Positions 1 to 5,876 of a stretch of DNA of 5,876 nt are shown piece after piece. Both the position numbers and the translations under genes were made by a program. How positions within the stretch are numbered: position 1 is the first letter of the stretch; each line of letters begins with the position of its first letter. The notes under the pieces are model-generated. The model saw only the letters and a list, made by a program, of their open reading frames with translations, was not told the origin of the DNA and did not search any database. This stretch comes from Flavobacteriaceae bacterium (GTDB lineage: Bacteria; Bacteroidota; Bacteroidia; Flavobacteriales; Flavobacteriaceae). The stretch covers positions 1-5,876 of the forward strand of contig DAOVTF010000143.1 of the NCBI GenBank assembly GCA_030633225.1, read 5' to 3'.

Positions 1-360
1 AAAATTGATATTTCCAATATTGATACAATTGTAATTCCAGCACGAGAGGAAGGATTTAAAGATGTTTTTATTAACGAAAATTGTTGGTATGCTATCAGGT
101 TAAATTCATCAATGATTCCTAAAATTAAGTACATTGCTGCATATCAAGTTGCTCCAATTTCAGCAATAACGCATATTGCAGAGATAAAATCAATAGAGCA
201 ATGGGAAGATACAAATAAATATATTCTACATTTTACAAAACCTGCTGAAAAGATAAAAAAAGTTTCCCTCGGGAAATCTAAAGGAAAGGCACCTCAGAGT
301 CCAAGATACTCTTCAAAGGAAAGAATTTTAAATGCAGGTACATTAGACAATGTATTTTAA
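1..360 (+). CDS. C-terminal part of an uncharacterised protein (5' end outside window)
   Basis: Frame 1 is open from the first base to TAA at 358-360, giving 119 residues, so the gene begins upstream of the window. The ATG at 112 is an internal Met, because the preceding 37 codons are open and protein-like. The segment contains a conserved-looking block, IDTIVIPAREEGFKDVF, then CWYAIRL, then IKYIAAYQVAPISAITHIAEI, and ends with a basic stretch, APQSPRYSSKERILNAGTL. From memory this pattern recurs at the C-terminus of bacterial and archaeal proteins of unknown function, some linked to nuclease or restriction-type proteins. A small beta-rich PUA/ASCH-like domain is possible but is only a guess. 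No catalytic motif is visible. It is followed by a 162-base spacer, so it is probably not in the acylase operon. Coding status is well supported; function is unknown. Confidence 0.8.
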   Translation, partial: KIDISNIDTIVIPAREEGFKDVFINENCWYAIRLNSSMIPKIKYIAAYQVAPISAITHIAEIKSIEQWEDTNKYILHFTKPAEKIKKVSLGKSKGKAPQSPRYSSKERILNAGTLDNVF

Positions 361-522
361 GAATAAAATACTAACCATAACAGCGGGTATAAAAAATAGC
401 TGAGTCAGTGAATAATTCAATGGTATATGTATTTTTACTGTGGATTTTTTCCCTACAAAAAATTATCCACTTGTTTAACAGCTAAATATTATACCAAAAC
501 CGTTAATAAAAAATTTAATCTA
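361..522 (+). other. Spacer between the partial gene and the acylase operon
   Basis: This 162-base stretch shows no convincing gene. It contains a GC-richer patch at 381-402 (CAGCGGG...TAGCTG) in otherwise AT-rich DNA, a weak hairpin at 440-470, and the A-rich leader of the acylase at 508-522. The promoter of the acylase operon should lie here. The best -7-like match is TATTTTTA at 430-437, which is 7 of 8 to the Bacteroidota consensus TAnnTTTG, but no clear TTTG -33 partner is visible, so I do not call it separately. The acylase frame is open back to an ATG at 427, but the paralogue argues that 427-522 is not translated. Confidence 0.6.
440..470 (+). other. Imperfect hairpin in the spacer
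   Basis: GTGGAT at 440-445 is the exact reverse complement of ATCCAC at 465-470. The inner T tract 446-450 can pair with A 458-462 if TT at 463-464 is bulged out, leaving a 7-base loop around CCCTACA. It lies 80 bases after the upstream stop codon and about 50 bases before the acylase start. It could be a weak terminator for the upstream gene or structure in the acylase leader. The run after the stem (TTGTTT) is not a proper U tract, so a terminator call would be weak. Confidence 0.3.
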
Positions 523-860
523 ATGGTAAAAAAATTTTTTAAAATTGTTTTAGTCCTTATTGTTTTAGTCCTTATCGGATCCTGGTTTTTTATACAAAAT
601 AGTAAGCCTACTTATAGTGGAAAACTTCAGTTAAATGATTTAAAAGATGAAGTAACTGTATATTATGATGATATAGGAGTTCCTCATATTTATGCACAAA
701 ATCAACATGATGCCTATGTTGCTTTAGGTTATGTTCACGCTCAAGATCGTTTATGGCAAATGGAATTGATGAGAAGAATAGGAGCAGGAAGATTATCAGA
801 AATATTTGGAGAAGAGATGATCAAAACAGATAAATTCTTTAAAGGATTAGGAATTGAAAA
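509..860 (+). repeat. Paralogous direct repeat, copy 1 (leader plus 5' end of acylase gene)
   Basis: This segment aligns without a gap to 5525-5876 at a constant offset of 5016 bases; the window edge sets the right limit. The similarity begins in the untranslated leader: AAAAATTTA followed by exactly five bases and then ATG in both copies. Codons 21-85 differ at 21 of 195 bases (about 89% identical), with 13 synonymous codon changes and 5 amino-acid changes. A 35-base stretch at 601-635 is identical to 5617-5651. The anchor-coding part (codons 1-20) and the part after codon 85 are clearly more diverged. Confidence 0.9.
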
Positions 861-2871
861 GGCAGCTGCAAAAGATATTCAAAAATTAGATACCACTACA
901 CAAGGTTACTATTTATCTCAAGCTTATTTGAGTGGTATTAATCAATTTATTGTAAAAGGTGCTACACCTATAGAATTTAGATTAACAAGTGTGAAAAAAG
1001 AAAGATATACGATTCAAGATATTTATAACGTTTTCGGGTATATGGGTTTTAGTTTTGCTCAAGCGTATAAAACAGATCCCTTATTAACCAATTTGAGACA
1101 ACAATTAGGAGATGAATATTTGTCTGAATTTGTGATTTTATCAGATGATGAATCTGTTGTTATTCCTACACATAACCCAAATCTGGATAAAAAATACGCT
1201 AACAATATAAGTAAATCTATAAATGAAATATTAGAAACTTCACCTGTACCTCCTTTTATAGGAAGTAATAGTTGGGTTGTTGGATCAAAAAAGTCAAAAA
1301 ATAATAAAGTTATTTTTGCAAATGATCCACATGTTGTGTTTTCGCAACCAGGAATTTGGTATCAATCACATATTGTTACACCTGATTTTGAAATTTATGG
1401 TTTTAATCTTGCGCTTACCCCTTTTCCCTTATTGGGGCACAATCATAAGTATGCCTACGGGATGACCATGTTTGAGAATGATGACATTGATTTTTATAAA
1501 GAACCTATTGATCAAAAATATGAGATTAGAAAGGAAACGATTAAAGTTAAAGATGGTGAAGATGTTACCTTTGAAGTAAAAGAAGGAAAACACGGCCCAA
1601 TTGTAAATGATTTTATTGAGATTATTAATAGTGATAATGATATCGCTATGGATTGGGTATATACAAAATTCGAGAATGAAATTATTGAAGCGTCATATAG
1701 AATTTCACATGCCAATTCTTTTTCAGACTTTAAAAGAGGCATTGCCAAAATTAATGCTCCTGGTTTAAATATGACGTATGGTGATAATCAGGATAATATA
1801 GCTTGGTTTGCTGCTGCAAAATTATATACAAGAAAGAATGATGTCAATCCGAAGTTTATTTTAAATGGATCAAATGGAGAAGATGACCAATTGAGTTATT
1901 TAGATTTTTCTCAAAACCCACAAGCTATAAATCCACCTTGGAATTATGTGTACTCCGCTAATAATCAACCTGATTCTATTGTTGGTGTTTTGTATCCAGG
2001 ATATTATTTGCCCGAAGATAGGGCACAGAGAATAGTAGATATTTTAAATCCCAAAAATGATTTTACAAAAAATGATATGAAGGAAATGATTTTAGACACA
2101 AAGTCTCCTGTAGTGGAAAAGAATGTTAGAACAATTATAAAAAATTTATCTAAAGTAAATTTATCAGATACAGATAAAAAAGCAATTCAAATTTTGGAAC
2201 AATGGAATGCCGACTACAAAGTAAATGATATTGCTCCAGTTATTTATAACAAGTTGATTTATCAAATTTTAAGAAATACTTTTGCAGATGAAATGGGTGA
2301 AGAACAGTTCAAACAATTTTTAAAAACACATTTGTACAAACGACAAATTGCAAAACAAATAGCATCTAGTAAATCTATTTGGTGGGATGATGTAGCAACA
2401 AAAGATATAAAAGAAAATCGAGATGAAATATTTACAACATCATTTCATGAAGCCATTAAAGCTTTAGAAATACAATTTGGTGGAAATATACAAGATTGGA
2501 CATGGAACAAAGTTTTAACTGTTACGCATAAGCATACATTTGATAAAGTAGCCTTGTTAAAAAACTTTTTTAATGTTGGTCCTTTTACTACTAATGGAGG
2601 TAATGAAGTGATTAATAATCATTTATTTCCGTTAAACGGAAGTGGAAAATATGAAGTGAGGGCGGGCCCTTCCACAAGACGTATTATTGATTTTAGTGAT
2701 GTAGAAAATAGTGTAGCTATTTTACCGACAGGTCAATCAGGTAATGTGTTTAGCAAGCATTATAAAGATCAAGCTCAAAAATATTTGGATGGTGAGTTTG
2801 TGAAAATGATGTTAAATAAAGAAGAAATTCAAAAATCCAAAGATAAGTTGATTTTAGAACCAATAAACTAA
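523..2871 (+). CDS. Penicillin acylase family protein (S45 Ntn hydrolase precursor), exported
   Basis: This 782-residue precursor matches the usual length of the family, which hydrolyses N-acyl amide bonds (beta-lactam side chains, acyl-homoserine lactones, acyl peptides) outside the cytoplasm. Residues 1-24 form a Lys-rich start plus hydrophobic core, a signal peptide or membrane anchor with no lipobox. The alpha-chain region carries ALGYVHAQDRLWQMELMRR (about 68-86). The expected autocatalytic cut lies between Gly247 and Ser248 in IGSNSWVVG, making Ser248 the beta-chain N-terminus and nucleophile. NDPH (His270) follows, then SANNQ with Asn480 or Asn481 as likely oxyanion-hole residue, and late GGNEVIN and AGPSTRRIIDF...PTGQSGNVFSKHY blocks. 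Alpha is about 247 and beta about 535 residues. The start at 523 is preferred to the ATG at 427 because the paralogue at 5539 aligns there. It heads a probable three-gene operon. Family is secure; substrate is unknown. Confidence 0.95.
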   Translation: MVKKFFKIVLVLIVLVLIGSWFFIQNSKPTYSGKLQLNDLKDEVTVYYDDIGVPHIYAQNQHDAYVALGYVHAQDRLWQMELMRRIGAGRLSEIFGEEMIKTDKFFKGLGIEKAAAKDIQKLDTTTQGYYLSQAYLSGINQFIVKGATPIEFRLTSVKKERYTIQDIYNVFGYMGFSFAQAYKTDPLLTNLRQQLGDEYLSEFVILSDDESVVIPTHNPNLDKKYANNISKSINEILETSPVPPFIGSNSWVVGSKKSKNNKVIFANDPHVVFSQPGIWYQSHIVTPDFEIYGFNLALTPFPLLGHNHKYAYGMTMFENDDIDFYKEPIDQKYEIRKETIKVKDGEDVTFEVKEGKHGPIVNDFIEIINSDNDIAMDWVYTKFENEIIEASYRISHANSFSDFKRGIAKINAPGLNMTYGDNQDNIAWFAAAKLYTRKNDVNPKFILNGSNGEDDQLSYLDFSQNPQAINPPWNYVYSANNQPDSIVGVLYPGYYLPEDRAQRIVDILNPKNDFTKNDMKEMILDTKSPVVEKNVRTIIKNLSKVNLSDTDKKAIQILEQWNADYKVNDIAPVIYNKLIYQILRNTFADEMGEEQFKQFLKTHLYKRQIAKQIASSKSIWWDDVATKDIKENRDEIFTTSFHEAIKALEIQFGGNIQDWTWNKVLTVTHKHTFDKVALLKNFFNVGPFTTNGGNEVINNHLFPLNGSGKYEVRAGPSTRRIIDFSDVENSVAILPTGQSGNVFSKHYKDQAQKYLDGEFVKMMLNKEEIQKSKDKLILEPIN
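544..573 (+). repeat. 15-base tandem repeat inside the membrane-segment coding region
   Basis: ATTGTTTTAGTCCTT occurs twice in a row (544-558 and 559-573), with a two-base match continuing to 575. Each unit encodes IVLVL, so the repeat makes up ten residues of the hydrophobic core of the acylase signal or anchor. The paralogue at 5539 has a core of equal length but a different base sequence, so the repeat has not lengthened this copy relative to it. Confidence 0.85.
1261..1266 (+). other. Predicted autoproteolytic site of the acylase precursor (Gly247/Ser248)
   Basis: GGA-AGT encodes Gly-Ser at the start of SNSWVVGSKKSKNNKVIFAN, which parallels the beta-chain start of classical penicillin G acylase (SNMWVIG...). 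By family knowledge the precursor cuts itself before this Ser, which then becomes the catalytic N-terminal nucleophile. Seeing the motif intact implies that copy 1 can mature and is active. Confidence 0.85.
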
Positions 2872-2894
2872 TCAAATTTATTTTAGTATCAGTT

Positions 2895-3791
2895 ATGAAT
2901 CTAGGTATGTACAAAATATCATCTTTGGTTAGACTTCTATTTAGGAAGAGGTTAAAAATATCTTCTAGTGTAATTCATACTAATATTAAAGATTTTGAAT
3001 TTAAAATAAATCAAAAAGAGGCAAAGAATTATAATGATGCAGTTAAAAATGGGGATAAAAGTGTTTTTAAAAAAGATTTACATTCTTTATTTTATACACA
3101 GATAAGTTGGCAAATTATTGAAAATTTAAATGATTATTTAATTACCAAAATTGATGATGAAATATTAAAAACTATTATTCATTTATCAGAGCAATTTCAC
3201 TATTATAAAAAAATAGATGTACCTCAAATTTTGACAGTAAAAAGTAAAATATGGAGTGTATCTCCTCATAAAAAAGGCACTAAAATAATAATCAAATTTG
3301 CATATTATTGTGATGAAGAACTTGTTGCTATTGAATATTCCGGAGGATTATTATTTGGTGTTAGATGTATAGGTAAAGCACAAAATTATGAAAAAACACC
3401 AAAAACTAAAATAGTTGAAGAATCACCAGTTTGGATAAAAACGATATCAATTGATAAGGAATTACCCTTTATCTATGCAAATAAAGCAAATATTGATGCA
3501 CCTATTCATACCGATTCAAAATTTGCTAAGTCAATTGGCTTACCAAATAATATTTTACAAGGTACTTGTACTTTTGCAAAATCTTTAGAAATAATATTTG
3601 ACAAAGAATTTATAACAGATTTAGATCAAATTAAATCTGTGTCATCAAAGTTTACAGGAATGGTTGTGCCTCCAAATAAAATTACAGTTAGGTTATTAAA
3701 AAAGGAAATTAATGCACTTTATTTTGATGTTTTAAATAATAAAAAGGAAACTGTAATTAAAGGAGGGCAAATTTTATTTAAAGAAAATTAA
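2895..3791 (+). CDS. MaoC-like hotdog-fold protein (putative acyl thioester hydratase/dehydratase)
   Basis: This 298-residue protein has a length compatible with a double-hotdog architecture. The C-terminal half (about 185-295) carries the recognisable MaoC / hydratase-2 block NIDAPIHTDSKFAKSIGLP followed by NNILQGTCTFAKSLEI. That block holds His205 of the hydratase motif and the Gly of the I-L-x-G turn. The classic motif is D-x-N-P-x-H; here the position five before His205 is Ile200, the Asp sits one place later at 201, and Ala replaces Asn. Hydration of enoyl thioesters is therefore uncertain, and thioester binding or another reaction is possible. The N-terminal half is a degenerate hotdog at best. 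There is no signal peptide, so it is presumably cytoplasmic. The ATG at 2895 is 23 bases after the acylase stop; a second Met at 2907 (residue 5) is a possible alternative start. Family assignment is good; activity is unproven. Confidence 0.82.
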   Translation: MNLGMYKISSLVRLLFRKRLKISSSVIHTNIKDFEFKINQKEAKNYNDAVKNGDKSVFKKDLHSLFYTQISWQIIENLNDYLITKIDDEILKTIIHLSEQFHYYKKIDVPQILTVKSKIWSVSPHKKGTKIIIKFAYYCDEELVAIEYSGGLLFGVRCIGKAQNYEKTPKTKIVEESPVWIKTISIDKELPFIYANKANIDAPIHTDSKFAKSIGLPNNILQGTCTFAKSLEIIFDKEFITDLDQIKSVSSKFTGMVVPPNKITVRLLKKEINALYFDVLNNKKETVIKGGQILFKEN

Positions 3792-3797
3792 TCAACG

Positions 3798-5489
3798 ATG
3801 AACAACGATTGGAAATTACCATTATTAAACAATTATATTGAAAAATGGGCATTTGAAACTCCAAATAAAACAGCTATAATTCAGTTTGAAGATAATCGTT
3901 TTTTAAGTTATAAAAAGCTATTATCTCTTATAGATTATTTTGCACTTCGGTTGTTAGATATGGGTGTTAGAAAAGGAGACGTTGTGGCAACACAATTGGT
4001 GTTATTTCCTGAGCATGCTGCTATAATGTACGCTTGTTTAAAGATAGGCGCTATTTTTGCTCCATTAGATCTAAGATTAAAAAAAGAAGAAATTCGCAGA
4101 GATCTTGATAAAATAAAACCAAATATTTTTTTCCTTCATGGAAAAACCCAACAAATAGATTTTAATGAATTAGGCAAATACATTAAAGATAATTGTGACT
4201 ATATTAATCATATTGTTCAAGTTGTTGCAGACCCAAAATCGGATAAGATAATTGAAGGTGCTATTTCTATTCAGCAAATGATGTCAAAACCAAAACTTGT
4301 TTGGTTAAAAATGAAAGATGTTTTGACAGGTAATTTAAATAAAGCATATAGTAAAATTACAACCAAAACACCTGCAATAATTATTTTTACAACTGGCACT
4401 ACAGGTTCACCAAAACCGGCATTAATGAATCATGAAAATATTATTGTACAAAATAGAATTTTGTCAAGTGGAGGTGAAATAGATAAGAATGACAGTATGT
4501 TGATAAATTTACCACCGAGTCATGTTGCTTGTATAACCGAAACAATGATGACTACTTTTTTTGTGGGTGGTAGTGCTGTTTTTCTTAAAATATTTAGTGT
4601 TGAGGCATCTTTAAAAGCAATTGAAAAATATAAGATTTCAATTTTGGGTCAAATCCCTACTCAATTTAGAATGATGTGGAATGATCCTAATTATGATTCA
4701 TACGATTTATCAAGTTTAAGGTTTGCAGTTTATGGAGGATCATCAGTAGATGTAGATTTTCTTGAAAAATTAACAACTATGGCACCTAATATTGGTACTG
4801 GTCTTGGTATGACAGAAACGGCTGGATTTGTAACTTTTACACCTAGTAATATATCGGTAAAAGAAATGGCAGGGCAAGTAGGTCAATGTTTTAATGATTT
4901 AGCTCGGGTGTCCATTCGAAAACCTATGCATATAGATGGATCTGCTGGAGAAGAATTACTTGACGGAGAAAATGGAGAAATATGTTACCATCCGCCAATT
5001 GTGTTTATGGGATATTATAAAAATCCAGAAGCTACCAAAAAAGCAATTTCAAAAGAAGGAATTTTATATAGTGGTGATTTAGGTTATTTTAAGGATATGG
5101 GATCATATATGGGTTTATTTCTTTCAGGAAGAGCTAAGTTTATTATTAAGCAAAAGGGCTATCAAGTTTTTCCAGATGAGATTCAATCTTTTATAGCTAA
5201 ACATCCAAAAGTTGACCAGGTAAGTGTTGTTGGGGTGAAGCATAAAATTTTTGATGAAGGAATATTTGCTTTTATAAAACCTAAAAAGGATGCATTTATT
5301 TCTTCAGATGAATTAATGGAATTCTGCAAAAACATTGCTGCTTTTAAAAGACCACAACATATAGAGATTTGGCCTGCAGATAAACCGTTCCCAATTACTC
5401 GAACTACCAAAGTTGATAAAATGGAATTAACAAAGCAAGCTGAAAAAATAGTAGAGATACTTCGTAAAAATGGAAAATGGGATAAATAA
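3798..5489 (+). CDS. AMP-dependent acyl-CoA synthetase/ligase (class I adenylate-forming)
   Basis: This 563-residue enzyme has the full ANL-family motif set: phosphate loop TTGTTGSPKP (198-207), YGGSS, GLGMTETAG (335-343), YSGDLG with the ribose-binding Asp427, GRAKFIIKQKGYQVFPDEI with Arg445 at the hinge region, and a C-terminal lobe with PITRTTKVDK, where Lys538 is the expected adenylation Lys. The Gly that usually precedes this Lys is Thr537. By family, it activates a carboxylic acid with ATP to an acyl-AMP, then usually transfers it to CoA. A carrier-protein acceptor is possible, but no carrier protein is encoded in the window. Length and motifs resemble medium/long-chain acyl-CoA synthetases more than NRPS domains. 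It starts 6 bases after the hotdog gene, so the two are almost certainly cotranscribed and probably act on the same acyl group. No signal peptide is seen. Acyl substrate is unknown. Confidence 0.93.
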   Translation: MNNDWKLPLLNNYIEKWAFETPNKTAIIQFEDNRFLSYKKLLSLIDYFALRLLDMGVRKGDVVATQLVLFPEHAAIMYACLKIGAIFAPLDLRLKKEEIRRDLDKIKPNIFFLHGKTQQIDFNELGKYIKDNCDYINHIVQVVADPKSDKIIEGAISIQQMMSKPKLVWLKMKDVLTGNLNKAYSKITTKTPAIIIFTTGTTGSPKPALMNHENIIVQNRILSSGGEIDKNDSMLINLPPSHVACITETMMTTFFVGGSAVFLKIFSVEASLKAIEKYKISILGQIPTQFRMMWNDPNYDSYDLSSLRFAVYGGSSVDVDFLEKLTTMAPNIGTGLGMTETAGFVTFTPSNISVKEMAGQVGQCFNDLARVSIRKPMHIDGSAGEELLDGENGEICYHPPIVFMGYYKNPEATKKAISKEGILYSGDLGYFKDMGSYMGLFLSGRAKFIIKQKGYQVFPDEIQSFIAKHPKVDQVSVVGVKHKIFDEGIFAFIKPKKDAFISSDELMEFCKNIAAFKRPQHIEIWPADKPFPITRTTKVDKMELTKQAEKIVEILRKNGKWDK

Positions 5490-5513
5490 AGTTATTATAA
5501 TTTTTATTTCTTA

Positions 5514-5521
5514 TATATTTG
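5514..5521 (+). promoter_or_regulatory. Candidate Bacteroidota -7 element before the second acylase copy
   Basis: TATATTTG matches the Bacteroidota sigma-factor -7 consensus TAnnTTTG at all fixed positions and lies 17 bases before the ATG at 5539. No clear TTTG -33 element is seen at the expected distance around 5490. If real, the second acylase has its own start of transcription with a very short leader. AT-rich DNA makes chance matches common. Confidence 0.35.
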
Positions 5522-5524
5522 AGT

Positions 5525-5876
5525 AAAAATTTACAATTATGCTCAAAAATATTTTTAAAATAGTTCTAATATTTATTGTAATACTGGTTTTAGGAATTTG
5601 GTTTTTTATACAAAACAGTAAGCCTACTTATAGTGGAAAACTTCAGTTAAACGACTTGAAAGACGAAGTAACTGTATATTATGATGAGATAGGAGTTCCG
5701 CATATTTATGCACAAAATCAAGCTGATGCATATATTGCTTTAGGCTATGCCCATGCACAAGACCGTTTATGGCAAATGGAATTAGTAAGACGAAATACAG
5801 CAGAAAGATTAGTTGAAAGTTTTTGAAAAGACATTATTAAAACTGATAAATTTTTTTTAGGGTTAGGAATAGAAAA
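5525..5876 (+). repeat. Paralogous direct repeat, copy 2 (leader plus 5' end of second acylase)
   Basis: This segment aligns without gaps to 509-860 (offset 5016), including the AAAAATTTA leader element at 5525-5533 placed five bases before ATG. The alignment runs off the window, so the full length of the duplicated gene is not known. The two copies are in the same orientation, about 5 kb apart start to start, and enclose the hotdog and ligase genes. Confidence 0.9.
5539..5876 (+). pseudogene. Second penicillin acylase family gene, 5' part, interrupted by in-frame TGA
   Basis: The first 95 codons encode a signal or anchor segment (residues 1-24) and the N-terminal alpha-chain block ALGYAHAQDRLWQMELVRR, matching the acylase at 523 (60 of 65 residues identical over 21-85). 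Codon 96 is TGA at 5824-5826. The aligned codon in copy 1 is GGA, encoding the Gly in IFGEE. After the TGA the same frame stays open to the window end and still matches copy 1 (IKTDKFF then GLGIE). This fits a single-base nonsense change, not a frameshift or truncation. Translated as is, the product would be a 95-residue fragment without the Ser nucleophile or beta chain, hence non-functional. Most codon differences from copy 1 are synonymous, so the copy was under selection until recently. A sequencing error is the main alternative. The rest of the gene lies outside the window. It begins 49 bases after the ligase stop. Confidence 0.75.

Noticed and set aside
112..360. Complete 82-residue gene starting at ATG 112
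   Set aside because: The frame is open and protein-like back to base 1, so this Met is internal to a gene cut by the window edge.
427..522. In-frame N-terminal extension of the first acylase from ATG 427
   Set aside because: It would place 32 non-hydrophobic residues before a standard signal or anchor segment, and the paralogue starts at the Met aligned to 523 with the same leader.
1277..1465. 62-residue open frame on the + strand
   Set aside because: Lies entirely inside the acylase gene in another frame, with no family features.
1512..1748. 78-residue open frame on the - strand
   Set aside because: Antisense shadow of the acylase beta chain; apparent hydrophobic character comes from the reverse complement of charged, A-rich codons.
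5183..5410. 75-residue open frame on the - strand
   Set aside because: Antisense shadow of the ligase C-terminal lobe.
5484..5509. AAATAAA...TTTATTT inverted repeat after the ligase as a terminator
   Set aside because: The stem is only A/T with a 12-base loop, overlaps the stop codon, and is expected by chance in DNA this AT-rich.
5824..5826. TGA read as Gly (genetic code 25) or Trp (code 4)
   Set aside because: No in-frame TGA occurs in the three complete genes, Gly is encoded by ordinary GGN codons and Trp by TGG throughout, and the proteins are Bacteroidota-like. A recoded genome would show many such TGA codons.
1..5876. CRISPR array, tRNA, rRNA, transposase or prophage elements
   Set aside because: No regularly spaced repeats, no RNA-gene landmarks, no transposase or integrase motifs; the only long repeat is the acylase paralogy.

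Overview
The window is AT-rich (about 30% GC by eye). It has no Shine-Dalgarno sequences before its genes, A/T-rich leaders instead, and all four normal gene ends use TAA. Together with the protein types, this suggests a member of the Bacteroidota, most likely the Flavobacteriia. That assignment is inferred from composition and style; no taxonomic marker gene is present.

Layout, all on the + strand: (1) 1-360, the 3' end of a gene cut by the window edge, whose C-terminal domain I cannot name firmly; (2) 361-522, a spacer with a weak hairpin and a short GC-richer patch; (3) 523-2871, a complete penicillin-acylase-family (Ntn hydrolase, peptidase family S45) precursor with an N-terminal export or anchor segment; (4) 2895-3791, a MaoC-like hotdog-fold protein; (5) 3798-5489, a class I adenylate-forming enzyme, probably an acyl-CoA synthetase; (6) 5490-5538, a short spacer with a Bacteroidota-type -7 element; (7) 5539-5876, the start of a second acylase gene, paralogous to the first but interrupted by an in-frame TGA at codon 96 and cut by the window edge.

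Genes 3-5 are separated by 23 and 6 bases and look like one operon. Their enzyme types fit a pathway. An exported acylase would cut an N-acyl (amide) compound, the ligase would activate the released acid as an acyl-CoA (or load a carrier), and the hotdog protein would act on or bind the thioester. Uptake or quenching of N-acyl molecules such as acyl-amino acids, acyl-homoserine lactones or lipopeptides is therefore a reasonable hypothesis. A biosynthetic cluster with a maturation acylase is the main alternative. The substrate cannot be read from the sequence.

The most notable features are the two acylase paralogues flanking the hotdog-ligase pair, with similarity reaching into the leader, and the single-codon break in the second copy: GGA (Gly) in copy 1 aligns without gaps to TGA in copy 2, and the frame stays open and homologous afterwards.
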